This document shows positions 44,720 to 53,229 of a DNA stretch of 64,000 bases, piece after piece. The notes beneath the pieces are model-generated. The model was not told the origin of the DNA. It searched no databases and was given only the letters and a program-made list of their open reading frames with translations. The DNA is taken from NCBI RefSeq assembly GCF_002949795.1, contig NZ_CP026692.1, forward strand, positions 434,001-498,000, read 5' to 3'. The stretch comes from Nostoc sp. 'Lobaria pulmonaria (5183) cyanobiont'. GTDB taxonomy: Bacteria > Cyanobacteriota > Cyanobacteriia > Cyanobacteriales > Nostocaceae. Position 1 is the stretch's first letter; each line of letters starts with the position of its first letter. A program made the position numbers and the translations under genes.

Positions 44720-46540
44720 ATGTTGGACACATGGACGCTACTTATCATCGATGATTGTGCCGCAGATCGGAAAATCTATCGTCGATATCTTTTGAAAGAT
44801 CGGCATCAGTCCTACAAGATTTTGGAGGCAGACTGTGCAGAAGAAGGACTTGCTTTGTGCCAAAAAGAACGCTGTGATGTCATACTGCTGGATTTTTGCC
44901 TACCTGATATGAGTGGGTTAGAACTTTTCGATCGCATACAGCAGGAGATATTTAAGACTTCTGTCCCCGTGATTATGTTGACAGGGCGCGGCGATGAAGA
45001 AATCGCTGTGCAGGTAATGAAACGGGGTGCTTTAGATTATTTAGTCAAGCAACATTTGACACAGGATGTGCTGCAACTAGCAGTCCGCAACGCCATCAAG
45101 CAATCGTGCTTGCAAGCCCAACTGATCAAAACTCAAGAGCGACAACGCCTAATTGCCACAACTGCTTTACGAATTCGCCAGTCTCTTAATCTAGAGCAAA
45201 TTTTGAATACGGCTGTAGCCGAGGTACAGCAACTTCTGAAGTGCGAACGCGTGATAGTGTATCAGTTTGCCCCCGATACAGATGGTAAGATAGTTGCCTC
45301 ATCAATTGAGTCATACCGTACTGTGGCATTGTGCGATCGCGTTGGCACTGGGATTGGGGAGCATACTTCGACTGCGCTCAGTAACCAGGGGAGCAGCACT
45401 TCGGCTCCCTTCTCTACGAGAGGCTGCGCCAACGACTACCAAGAGGGCAAGTCGCTCAGTGACCAAGGGGAAGTTGCAGTAGGTCTTTCCCCTGTGCCCC
45501 TGTGCCCCTGTGCCCCTGTGCCTCTTATGCCCAATCCACAATCTCCAATCCCTTATATCTATGAGCTTGGCTTGTGTAATTGTGTCAACCTAGAAGAGCA
45601 ATTTAATACTAAGGCAAATCTGGTAGTTCCGATTAATCTGAGCAACAATGGGAACCCAACCCCCAAGCTTTGGGGTTTATTGATTGCTCACCATAATTCT
45701 GGGGAGCGAGAGTGGCAAACTGATGATGCAGAAATGCTCAATGAAGTATCAGTGCAACTAGCAATTGCTATTCAACAGGCGGAATTGTTAGCCCAAACTC
45801 AAGCAGCTCTTGCCAAAGAAAAGCAACTCAATCTATTTAAATCCCAAATAATTGCAACGGTTTCCCATGAGTATCGAACGCCGCTAACTTCAATTCTGGC
45901 TGCTGCATCAACTTTGGTAAAACATAGCCAGCAACTGGATGAGTCTAAACAACAGAGGTTCTTGGGAATCATTGAACAGAAAGCAAGGTATATGTCCAAA
46001 CTCGTGGATAATATGCTTCTGGTTAACCAACTTGAACTGGAAAAACCCAAGCTTAAGCCAATCTCTGTCGATTTACTAGAATTTTTTTCTGACCTCATTG
46101 AACAAGAGCGAGAAACAGCAAATGAGCGCCACGAATTAATTTTTAAAATTACTGGTAATAATCATGGATTTTGGGGCGATCGCGGACTTTTGCAGCAAAT
46201 TTTTATTAACTTAATGTCCAATGCAATTAAGTACTCTCCAGATGGAGGTAGTGTAGAATTCCACCTGATCGGCAAAGAATCAGAAGCAATTTTTTACATC
46301 AAAGATCGGGGAATTGGTATCCCGATGGCAGATCAAGAAAATTTATTTCAATCCTTCAGTCGTGCAAGTAACGTTGACACCATTCCTGGTACAGGTTTAG
46401 GGCTAGCGATCGCTAAAGCTTGTGTCGAGTTACATGGTGGCAATATTGCCTTGTCAAGTGAAGTAGGGCAAGGAACTAAAGTTACAGTTAGCTTACCAAA
46501 GATGTACCCAACAAATAAACTATCTTCATCATCTACTTGA
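44720..46540 (+). CDS. Hybrid REC-GAF-histidine kinase
   Basis: This 606-residue protein has an N-terminal receiver (1-125, CDVILLDFCLPDMSG), a GAF domain (about 150-375), HisKA (about 385-450, ATVSHEYRTPLTSILAAAST) and HATPase (NLMSNAIKYSPDGGSVEFH, DRGIGIP, TGLGLAIAKACVE). The GAF domain is interrupted at about residues 212-275 by Ser/Pro/Cys-rich sequence (PLCPCAPVPLMPNPQSP) encoded by repeat DNA. The canonical bilin Cys cannot be placed because the insert falls near the chromophore loop. It lies in the phytochrome cluster and may relay or feed back into it. Confidence 0.9.
   Translation: MLDTWTLLIIDDCAADRKIYRRYLLKDRHQSYKILEADCAEEGLALCQKERCDVILLDFCLPDMSGLELFDRIQQEIFKTSVPVIMLTGRGDEEIAVQVMKRGALDYLVKQHLTQDVLQLAVRNAIKQSCLQAQLIKTQERQRLIATTALRIRQSLNLEQILNTAVAEVQQLLKCERVIVYQFAPDTDGKIVASSIESYRTVALCDRVGTGIGEHTSTALSNQGSSTSAPFSTRGCANDYQEGKSLSDQGEVAVGLSPVPLCPCAPVPLMPNPQSPIPYIYELGLCNCVNLEEQFNTKANLVVPINLSNNGNPTPKLWGLLIAHHNSGEREWQTDDAEMLNEVSVQLAIAIQQAELLAQTQAALAKEKQLNLFKSQIIATVSHEYRTPLTSILAAASTLVKHSQQLDESKQQRFLGIIEQKARYMSKLVDNMLLVNQLELEKPKLKPISVDLLEFFSDLIEQERETANERHELIFKITGNNHGFWGDRGLLQQIFINLMSNAIKYSPDGGSVEFHLIGKESEAIFYIKDRGIGIPMADQENLFQSFSRASNVDTIPGTGLGLAIAKACVELHGGNIALSSEVGQGTKVTVSLPKMYPTNKLSSSST
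45356..45552. repeat. Repeat cluster inside the GAF coding region
   Basis: GGGAGCAGCACTTCGGCTCC, TCTACGAGAGGCTGCGCCAA, CTACCAAGAGGGCAAGTCGC and tandem CCCCTGTGCCCCTGTG follow one another in frame. The second and third motifs also occur at 61927 and 16640. This is repeat-derived sequence that became coding. Confidence 0.88.
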
Positions 46541-46600
46541 CTTGTGGCAATTTGGTTATCAGTTATCAATTAATTTCCGTACTTAAAAGCTTGTCATTAC

Positions 46601-46789
46601 TAGGACTTACGCATTGACACAAAATACATAGTATGTAAGGCTTTAAAAACCACATCTGTCGTAGGGGCACAGCAATGCTGTGCCCCTACAGCGCGGGTTT
46701 ACTGATCATCAAAGAACAATTAATAAAGGCTAAAACGACCTATTTTCGTGAAACATACTATGATTAATTTGTACAGTGCGTAAGTCCTA
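46601..46789. mobile_element. MITE-like element with ATTAC target duplication
   Basis: A 189-bp element with ends TAGGACTTACGCA and TGCGTAAGTCCTA (perfect inverse), flanked by ATTAC at 46596-46600 and 46790-46794. Inside is a GTAGGGGCACAGC/GCTGTGCCCCTAC palindrome like the core of family A. A shorter relative with the same ends lies at 49770-49860. It is non-coding. Confidence 0.9.
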
Positions 46790-46959
46790 ATTACTTACAT
46801 TTTTGTAACAGTAAAATTATCCTGCTGTCCCACATTTAGCCCAGAACTTAAGTTCAGCGGCTCATAACTCAAGTCTACTCAAGAGAACTTTAGGATAAGA
46901 GAGGGAATTGATTAAGAGACGGGTTGGCAACGAAGCCAGAGATTAAAAAATGTGGGTAA

Positions 46960-47243
46960 CGAGAAAAACTGTATCAACTAATAATTAATTGCTTTGAAGG
47001 AAACAATCGTATTATTTGCACAAGTCCGTCACGATATGAAGCAAACTCCAGAATAGATACTTTTTATAATTTATTCGACAATTTTCCTAAAGTTCAAGAT
47101 TCATTTCATACCAGTATAGCAATTACCAAAGAAGTTTTTTATGTTAAAAGTAGTAAATTTGAAATCAGAGAAATAAAAAAATATGAAAGACAGTTTACTA
47201 TAAAACTTTTAAATAAGCTTTTACAAAAAATATATCAGCTATG
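46960..47243 (+). CDS. Unidentified open frame, overlapping the AlkB-like gene, without a standard start
   Basis: After a TAA at 46957-46959 the frame stays open to a TGA that overlaps the ATG of the next gene (CTATGA), a classic translational-coupling layout. The translation (NNRIICTSPSRYEANSRID, then DNFPKVQDSFHTSIAITKEV and FTIKLLNKLLQKIYQL) looks protein-like. There is no ATG, GTG or TTG that gives a full product, so this is either a 5'-truncated gene or starts at an ATT/CTG. I do not recognise the family. Confidence 0.4.
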
Positions 47244-47900
47244 AATACAATTCAAGGTGACTTATTTTCTGGGTTTGACTCTGCTATCAATGAGCCAAAG
47301 AATAGTGCAGAGAAAGAAGTCTTATCTATGCCAGATGCAGATGTGATTTTCTATCGTAATTTTTTCAATCAGCAAGAGAGCGACGAGCTTTTTCAAACCT
47401 TGTTTAACGAAATCAAATGGCGACAAGACAAGATGAAGATTTACGGTAAGGAAGTAAACTTGCCAAGAAAAACTGCTTGGTATGGAGATAGAAACAAGTC
47501 ATATACATTCTCAGGTATTCATCTCGAACCAGAACCTTGGACACCTACATTGCTACAAGTAAAAGAGAAAGTTGATGAAATTGCAAAAGTTAAGTTTAAC
47601 AGCGTTTTGCTCAACCTTTACCGAGATGGAAATGATGGAATTTCCTGGCACACTGATGCTGAACCCGAATTAGGTAACAATCCTGTAATTGCTTCTGTTA
47701 GTTTTGGTGGAGTAAGAAGGTTTATGTTTAGGCATAAGCACGATAAGGATTTGAAAGCAGAAATTGAGTTAATACATGGCAGCCTCCTTGTTATGGCGGG
47801 AGCAACGCAGCATTTTTGGCAGCATCAGATCCCAAAAACATCGAAGAAGGTTCAACCAAGAATTAATCTAACTTTCAGGGTAATTGGTCATTGCCGTTGA
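47241..47900 (+). CDS. AlkB-like 2-oxoglutarate/Fe(II) dioxygenase
   Basis: This 219-residue protein has the AlkB double-stranded beta-helix. The iron ligands are in SWHTDAEPELG (His, Asp) and QHFWQHQIPK (His), the 2-oxoglutarate Arg is in RINLTFRVI, and NLYRDGNDGI and VSFGGVRRFMFRHK match the ALKBH2/3 type. It should repair 1-methyladenine and 3-methylcytosine by oxidative demethylation of DNA or RNA. The first 30 residues are a variable leader, as in other plant and bacterial versions. The start overlaps an upstream frame. Confidence 0.9.
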   Translation: MNTIQGDLFSGFDSAINEPKNSAEKEVLSMPDADVIFYRNFFNQQESDELFQTLFNEIKWRQDKMKIYGKEVNLPRKTAWYGDRNKSYTFSGIHLEPEPWTPTLLQVKEKVDEIAKVKFNSVLLNLYRDGNDGISWHTDAEPELGNNPVIASVSFGGVRRFMFRHKHDKDLKAEIELIHGSLLVMAGATQHFWQHQIPKTSKKVQPRINLTFRVIGHCR

Positions 47901-47989
47901 TGATATTTGGAAACAATCATTTGCAATATACAGCCTCCCTTACACAGTAGGAAGGTTTTTCTATATTCAATAAGTTATTGAACAATTAA

Positions 47990-48163
47990 CTACACACCCT
48001 CATCTAGTGCCTTCTGAATAGCTTGACGGCAAAATTCAGGCGGGTCATCCTTAGCTTTAACCGCATCCTTCATTTCCTTAGTGACACGAAAACTAAGCTG
48101 CTGATTTAGTTCTTTACTTTGTGGATTACCAAAATTTTCAGGTTTACCCTTGCGGTCAGACAT
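47990..48163 (-). CDS. Small ribbon-helix-helix-like protein, 57 residues
   Basis: From the ATG at 48163 the frame gives MSDRKGKPENFGNPQSKELN, then QQLSFRVTKEMKDAVKAKDD and PPEFCRQAIQKALDEGV, stopping at 47990. The strand QLSFRVTKE plus two helices fits a CopG/Arc-like RHH DNA-binding fold. It is divergent from the SAP-like gene at 48287. RHH proteins of this size often regulate themselves or act as antitoxins, but no toxin is adjacent. Confidence 0.7.
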   Translation of the reverse strand: MSDRKGKPENFGNPQSKELNQQLSFRVTKEMKDAVKAKDDPPEFCRQAIQKALDEGV

Positions 48164-48203
48164 TGTTTAGAGATGTAAATATAGCTTTAGACCGACGAAA
48201 CCA

Positions 48204-48262
48204 TCGGTGTATAGTTTTAACTCGGTGAGCGTACTGTCTGGAAAACTTGTAACTCACCGATA
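48204..48262. promoter_or_regulatory. Inverted repeat in the divergent promoter region
   Basis: CGGTGAG and CTCACCG (about 48222-48260) face each other across about 24 bases, between the divergent small regulator and the SAP-like gene. It is a candidate operator for the RHH-like protein or a leader hairpin. Confidence 0.4.
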
Positions 48263-48286
48263 CCACTTTTGAGAAATGGTAACTCT

Positions 48287-48664
48287 ATGTTTACACGTTC
48301 GGAACTCGAAATCAAAACCATCAAAGAACTTCATGACTTATGCTTACGCTACGGTATCAAACCAACTGGGAATAAAGGGTACAAGACCTCATGGATTACA
48401 TCTTTGATGGTATTCCCTCGAATGGCATTATCTCAATTCGAGACAGGTAAAGGGTTAAAACCTCCTACCTTTGCTTTCATGCAAGCACTGAGTAACGCTA
48501 TAGATGAGATAAATGCTCCTACAGATGAGCAAGCTGCACTGATCAAAATCACGATGGAAGGAAAAATCATGAATTACCCAGATAGGTACACCCAAGAAAA
48601 ACTGCTAGCTTTGCATAAAGCAAAAATGTATCTTGAAATGGCGATCGGGTTACTGAGTCAGTAA
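48287..48664 (+). CDS. Small protein with SAP-like N-terminus, 125 residues
   Basis: Starting at the ATG at 48287 (MFTRSELEIKTIKELHDLCL), the N-terminus SELEIKTIKELHDLCLRYGI plus KPTGNKGYKTSWITSLM has the helix-extended loop-helix pattern of SAP-type nucleic-acid-binding motifs. The rest is helical with EINAPTDEQAALIKITM and a C-terminal amphipathic helix (KAKMYLEMAIGLLSQ). The role is unknown. It may form a divergent pair with the RHH-like gene. Confidence 0.65.
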   Translation: MFTRSELEIKTIKELHDLCLRYGIKPTGNKGYKTSWITSLMVFPRMALSQFETGKGLKPPTFAFMQALSNAIDEINAPTDEQAALIKITMEGKIMNYPDRYTQEKLLALHKAKMYLEMAIGLLSQ

Positions 48665-48707
48665 TCAATAGGGTTAGGATAAGATCATTTGTCTATCGAT
48701 AACGCTT

Positions 48708-48736
48708 GTAGAGACGTTCCAATGCAACGTCTCTAC
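48708..48736. repeat. GTAGAGACGTT...AACGTCTCTAC hairpin repeat
   Basis: A perfect 11-bp stem with a 7-base loop, common in this genome between genes (a weaker copy is at 57811-57845). It may terminate the SAP-like gene. Confidence 0.7.
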
Positions 48737-48882
48737 ATAACACAACACCCCACCAATAACCTTAAACGAACGAGCATTTTATGAGCATGATTAACGAGTA
48801 TGATTTTATATTTATGCTGAAATTAAGATATTTGAGCATTAGATGAGTATTTGAGACAGAAAAAAATAAAACTATTGCTATT

Positions 48883-49767
48883 GTGTTACTTCAAGGTTTT
48901 CTCAACTTAAACAAACCATTTGACTGGACTTCCCACGACTGCGTAGCGCGGGTGCGAAAATTGTTGCGCCTCAAACGTGTGGGACACGCAGGAACCTTAG
49001 ATCCAGCAGCTACTGGGGTGTTACCGATCGCACTTGGTAAAGCCACAAGATTATTGCAATATCTGCCAGAAAACAAAGCTTACAAGGCTACCATTCGGCT
49101 GGGTGTGCGGACTACAACTGATGATTTAAAAGGTGAAATCATCACTTCTCAAGCTTGTGCTGGATTGAGTTTGGCAGAGGTTAAAACTGCACTGGCACAA
49201 TTTGAAGGCAAGATTGAGCAAATACCACCGAATTACAGTGCAATTCAAGTGGATGGCAAACGTCTCTACGACTTAGCACGCCAAGGGAAAATAGTAGAAG
49301 TTCCAGTGCGGACAGTGGAAATTTTTCAGATAGAAGTTTTGGACTGGAGAGAAGGAGATTTTCCCGAATTGGATGTGGCGATCGCCTGTGGATCTGGTAC
49401 ATATATTAGAGCGATCGCTCGTGACTTAGGTGCAATCTTAGAAACTGGTGGCACTCTTGCGGCTTTGATCCGTACCCAAAGCAGTGGTTTCGATTTAACA
49501 GATAGTCTCACTTTCACCGACTTAGAAACTAAATTGCAAGGCGGGACATTTCAACCTCTTACCCCTGATGCAGCCTTACAACATTTGTTGTCTGTGACTT
49601 TACCAGCAACATCTGCTCAAAAATGGTGTCAAGGTCAGCGAGTTTCTCTAAATTCTGATGTTACTGGGATAGTGCGAGTTTATCAAGAAGAGACTCGCTT
49701 TTTAGGTGTTGGACAATTACAAGATGAAGTGTTAATTCCTCAAATGGTTTTTGAACCAATTTCTTGA
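48883..49767 (+). CDS. truB: tRNA pseudouridine synthase B
   Basis: This 294-residue TruB forms pseudouridine-55 in the T-loop of tRNAs. [21 protein letters not shown] includes the catalytic Asp, with [15 protein letters not shown] and [20 protein letters not shown] as further family motifs. The GTG at 48883 starts [16 protein letters not shown] as in homologues. The C-terminal 60 residues form the PUA-like tail. It stands alone after the small regulators. Confidence 0.95.
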   Translation: MLLQGFLNLNKPFDWTSHDCVARVRKLLRLKRVGHAGTLDPAATGVLPIALGKATRLLQYLPENKAYKATIRLGVRTTTDDLKGEIITSQACAGLSLAEVKTALAQFEGKIEQIPPNYSAIQVDGKRLYDLARQGKIVEVPVRTVEIFQIEVLDWREGDFPELDVAIACGSGTYIRAIARDLGAILETGGTLAALIRTQSSGFDLTDSLTFTDLETKLQGGTFQPLTPDAALQHLLSVTLPATSAQKWCQGQRVSLNSDVTGIVRVYQEETRFLGVGQLQDEVLIPQMVFEPIS

Positions 49768-49769
49768 AC

Positions 49770-49860
49770 AGGACTTACGCAAAATCATGAAAAAACGAAC
49801 CGCAAAGGACGCAAAGGACACAAAGGAACAAGAGTTTCAGAGAGTTTTTGCATAAGTCTT
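49770..49860. mobile_element. Short MITE-like element related to 46601-46789
   Basis: The ends AGGACTTACGCAAAA and TTTTTGCATAAGTCTT match the inverted ends of the 189-bp element. The centre is CGCAAAGGACGCAAAGGACA-type repeat. About 91 bp, non-coding, directly after truB. Confidence 0.75.
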
Positions 49861-49869
49861 ATTGAAGAA

Positions 49870-50060
49870 GAATTCAGAAGTCAGAATTTAGGAGTGTAGC
49901 CGGAGACACCCCGCCTCCGGTAAGAATCAAAATGTTCTCTACAAGACCCTGCGTGTAGCTTGGTTTGTTCGCTGCAAGGGTAGGCGGATTCGCTACCCTT
50001 GCGCTATCCACCAGTCGCACACAATTTAATTCTGAATTCTGACTCCTGACTCCTGAATTC
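49870..50060. repeat. Inverted STRR element (GAATTC...AGGAGTC family)
   Basis: GAATTCAGAAGTCAGAATTT faces AATTCTGACTCCTGACTCC and GAATTC at the far end. The centre includes GGGTAGGCGGATTCGCTACC-type palindromes. It is the largest copy of the AGGAGTC family in the window. Confidence 0.7.
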
Positions 50061-50067
50061 TTTATTG

Positions 50068-50853
50068 TTAAACCAAATAACTTGTATTAGGTACGATCGC
50101 AAAGAAGGCATACTCGTACCAAGCAGTCCAGATGAAACTGCGAATCCATCGCTGACGCTTGTCGAGACTCAATTCATATTCAAACGCGCCACGAGATACA
50201 TCAATAGAAGATAGATGAGAGTTGCAACCGCAGCCATGCTGATAAGTAAAACCATATTGAGAAGCAATACTTTGCACCTTCATTTGGATAGCAAACACCT
50301 TACCTGCATGGAGTATGGCATCCCAAGCACGTTTATGCTCAATATCGCGCCGATCATATCGCAAGGCTCGTTCTTCAAAAACATGATCGCGGTAAATTGG
50401 TGCTAAATGCACGTGATAAAAGCTAGCAGGTAGTTCATAACCAAATTCATTGAACAAATCTATGCCAATACGAGCCACTTTTACTTCATCAGCGTAATCG
50501 ATTCCTTTTGACTCCACATCACGGAGAATTTCTGCAAAGTTCGGATAGCTGTGTTTGAGAAAGTCTTGCCCAAAAAACTCTAAGGTTTCCCATGCTAGTT
50601 GTGCAAATAACTGGGAAAATGATGGTATTAGGTGAGCTAGTTGGGGGCGATCGCTAAATAAATCAACATCGCCATGTTCTAATTTATACAAAAATAACTG
50701 TGCCATCTCAACATAGCTTTGGGGTTGGGAAAGTCCAACGCTCGTGGTTCCTCTAGCAATGTCTTGCCATGTAGAAGGTAGTTGAGAAATATGAACCGCA
50801 TTTTCTCCAGCAATGACTGCAACAGCAGGACATTCGAGAAGTTGCATCGACAA
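50068..50853 (-). CDS. Unidentified conserved-looking protein, 261 residues
   Basis: I do not recognise the family. The protein is soluble-looking, rich in aromatic residues and His, with QLFAQLAWETLEFFGQDFLK, FGYELPASFYHVHLAPIYRD, HAGKVFAIQMKVQSIASQYG, a Cys/His patch TYQHGCGCNSHLSS, and a terminal IRSFIWTAWYEYAFFAIVPN. The Cys-Gly-Cys and clustered His suggest a metal or cofactor site. The start Met-Ser-Met has alternative ATGs at 50853 and 50847. It follows the repeat element and is not obviously co-transcribed with cheR-like 51063. Confidence 0.6.
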   Translation of the reverse strand: MSMQLLECPAVAVIAGENAVHISQLPSTWQDIARGTTSVGLSQPQSYVEMAQLFLYKLEHGDVDLFSDRPQLAHLIPSFSQLFAQLAWETLEFFGQDFLKHSYPNFAEILRDVESKGIDYADEVKVARIGIDLFNEFGYELPASFYHVHLAPIYRDHVFEERALRYDRRDIEHKRAWDAILHAGKVFAIQMKVQSIASQYGFTYQHGCGCNSHLSSIDVSRGAFEYELSLDKRQRWIRSFIWTAWYEYAFFAIVPNTSYLV

Positions 50854-51062
50854 TCTCCTTTAAGACTTTAATGTGTAATTTACCTTAAGCGATCGCTAAA
50901 TTTATCTTATGAACACAATAAAAAATGTTTGACAGACTGTCTTTTGACAGCGATATCTACAATGGGCTACGCCTACGCAATTTTATTTATAATTTTTGGG
51001 GCATTGGGCATTAGTTATTTTAGGATAATTCCTAATTCAGTTCCCTACTCAAAGCACTCTCT

Positions 51063-51908
51063 TCACCCACCTGCTATTTTCTTATATATTTTTTCACCCT
51101 TAATTAACTCTTCGTAGTACTGCTCATAAGAGGTGAACCTGATAGATTCTTGTCTTCCTAAACCTAAAATACCAAAGGTGCAAAGGCTATTATAAAATAG
51201 TTCATGTACCCGCTTTTGAAGTACCTGATTAAAATATATGAGGACGTTACGACAAAGAATCACATTAAACTCATTAAAAGAACTATCAGTGGCTAAATTA
51301 TGCTGGGCAAAAACAACATTTTCTCTTAGGGACGACCGAAAAATAGCATTATCATAAGCTGCTGTATAATATTCTGAAAAAGACTTCTTGCCGCCTGCTT
51401 TCAGATAAAGATGAGTATATTCTTGCATCATTTTCAGCGAGAAAATCCCACTTTTGGCATTTTGTAATACCTTCTCATTCGTATCAGTGGCATATATGCG
51501 GCAACGGTGGTAAAGTCCTTCTTCTTGCAGTAAAATTGCCATTGAGTAGACTTCTTCACCAGTTGAGCATCCAGCGTGCCAGATGCGAATAAACGGATAG
51601 GTTTGTAAGAAGGGAATAACCTGATTTCTGAAGGTATTATAAAAGCTGGGATCGCGAAACATTGATGTTACATTCACTGTCAAAGCAAGCAAAAATCGTT
51701 CTAAATAGGGACGATTGTGGAGTAACCGCTCTTGCAATGCAGAAACATTTGCTAACCCTTCTAATTGCATGAAGCCCTGAATACGACGCTTGAGTGAGGA
51801 AAGAGCATAATTGCGAAAGTCATAACCATAGTACTGATACACACCCTCTAAGAGCAGGTGTATTTCTATATCCTCCAAGAGCGGTTTTGGCAGAGACATA
51901 ATATTCAT
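51063..51908 (-). CDS. CheR-type protein methyltransferase
   Basis: This 281-residue enzyme has the CheR N-terminal domain (LKRRIQGFMQ, LTVNVTSMFRDPSFY) and the SAM-binding domain (RIWHAGCSTGEEVYSMAILL; NVILCRNVLIYFNQVLQKRV). It methylates receptor glutamates in chemosensory systems. No MCP, CheA or CheB lies beside it, so it may serve a distant pathway. It ends with IKGEKIYKKIAGG, and the start region overlaps a short AATTCATCATTCAT repeat (51905-51935). Confidence 0.93.
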   Translation of the reverse strand: MNIMSLPKPLLEDIEIHLLLEGVYQYYGYDFRNYALSSLKRRIQGFMQLEGLANVSALQERLLHNRPYLERFLLALTVNVTSMFRDPSFYNTFRNQVIPFLQTYPFIRIWHAGCSTGEEVYSMAILLQEEGLYHRCRIYATDTNEKVLQNAKSGIFSLKMMQEYTHLYLKAGGKKSFSEYYTAAYDNAIFRSSLRENVVFAQHNLATDSSFNEFNVILCRNVLIYFNQVLQKRVHELFYNSLCTFGILGLGRQESIRFTSYEQYYEELIKGEKIYKKIAGG

Positions 51909-51941
51909 AATTCATCATTCATAATTCATCATTCATAGGTT

Positions 51942-52478
51942 TCAGTTTAACCAAGTGGCTTTTACTACTAAAACAGCGATCGCAATTATTGAAATTCCGG
52001 CTAGCCATCTTACCTGATAGCGCAGATTTTTAATCTCTTGGCTCAGATTTTCTGTCTGTGGTATGGAATATGGTTCCAGTTTTACAACTTCGATAGGTAC
52101 TTGTTCGGGTGTCTTTTGAGGCTTTTCAAAAGAGACTTGCGTATGTAACCAATTAGTAATCAGTTGGGGACAATTTTTTTTAAACCAACTTAAAGCTAAG
52201 GTTTTAAAAACTGGTTTGGACATTCGGGCAATTAATTTCATCACCCTATTTAAGGGTTTCAAGCGAAGCTTTTGATTGATCAGATTCACTGAACCAACAT
52301 CATAAAGACAATCCAGAATTAGTTTCACAGTGGCTTCTTCACTGTTAATCAAGTTTTGCAGTAAAAGCAGAACATCATGCATACGCTCTGCTTCCATATA
52401 CTTTTCTGCCAAGTTTTCTGGAGGACTTACAGAAGGATTTACAGTTGGATTTAGGGTGTTTTTTCTTACTATCGTCAT
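51942..52478 (-). CDS. Conserved hypothetical protein with C-terminal membrane anchor, 178 residues
   Basis: The sequence is helical in the first half (ERMHDVLLLLQNLINSEEAT) and has a basic central part (KPVFKTLALSWFKKNCPQLI). It ends in one transmembrane helix (WLAGISIIAIAVLVVKATWL) with only LN after it, typical of a tail-anchored protein. No family is known to me. It lies upstream of the CheR-like gene on the same strand, about 34 bases apart, so the two may be co-transcribed. Confidence 0.7.
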   Translation of the reverse strand: MTIVRKNTLNPTVNPSVSPPENLAEKYMEAERMHDVLLLLQNLINSEEATVKLILDCLYDVGSVNLINQKLRLKPLNRVMKLIARMSKPVFKTLALSWFKKNCPQLITNWLHTQVSFEKPQKTPEQVPIEVVKLEPYSIPQTENLSQEIKNLRYQVRWLAGISIIAIAVLVVKATWLN

Positions 52479-52662
52479 ATTAGTAACTTAGCAGTCAGAA
52501 TAATATCAGTACACCTATCTACCGAGAGAAAGATTTTTTATCTAGAGAGAGAACCTAAAAGCCAAAATTTATTCGTGAGATACATCACTATATTGTGTCT
52601 GTAAAAAAGCTATTTATGTAATTTTTGTAAATCTTTTATCTACTTCTGGGGGAATAAAATTT

Positions 52663-53229
52663 TTATTTAGATGCTAACACCTCAATTTGCGAAATCACCC
52701 GTTCTAATTCTTCAATAATTACAGGACTTTCAGTCTTTTTAAAAGCATCTACAAGCGCCCGATAATACCAAAGAGTGCCTTCTTTACGCCCATGAAAACG
52801 TTCCCAAAGTGATTCGCCCAAAATGCGATAATCTTTGAGAATAGATTGGGCATTGTAAAGTTTATCCGCTAATGACACAAGCAGAACTGATGGAGAAGCA
52901 GTAGGAATATGGGCAATATATGCCTCCTTGCGCTGTCGCCAAGGGGGTTTTGGAGTTGTATCAGCGTCAGTACAACCATCTACAATTGCCGTTACATTGT
53001 CACCAAAGCGACGGCGAATTTCTTCTCGTGTTGCAGCACCACCTTGGTCTTCGATCGCATCGTGTAACAGAGCTGCGATCGCTTCATCTTCATTTGCCCC
53101 GTATTCTAAAGCAATACTGGTGACACCTAATAAATGGGCAATATAGGGGACACCTGAACCTTTACGAACTTGGTTAGCGTGAAGTTGGGTAGCGTAGGTA
53201 AGGGCTACGGTAAAACGTTCGGAGAGCAT
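52663..53229 (-). CDS. HD-domain phosphohydrolase (RelA/SpoT hydrolase-like)
   Basis: This 188-residue protein matches the (p)ppGpp hydrolase/MESH1-type HD fold: GVPYIAHLLGVTSIALEYGA, the catalytic ALLHDAIEDQG, VDGCTDADTTPKPPW and LVSLADKLYNAQSILKDYR. There is no synthetase, TGS or ACT domain, so it is a stand-alone small alarmone-hydrolase-like protein. It could equally hydrolyse other nucleotides. The ATG at 53229 gives full length. Confidence 0.9.
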   Translation of the reverse strand: MLSERFTVALTYATQLHANQVRKGSGVPYIAHLLGVTSIALEYGANEDEAIAALLHDAIEDQGGAATREEIRRRFGDNVTAIVDGCTDADTTPKPPWRQRKEAYIAHIPTASPSVLLVSLADKLYNAQSILKDYRILGESLWERFHGRKEGTLWYYRALVDAFKKTESPVIIEELERVISQIEVLASK

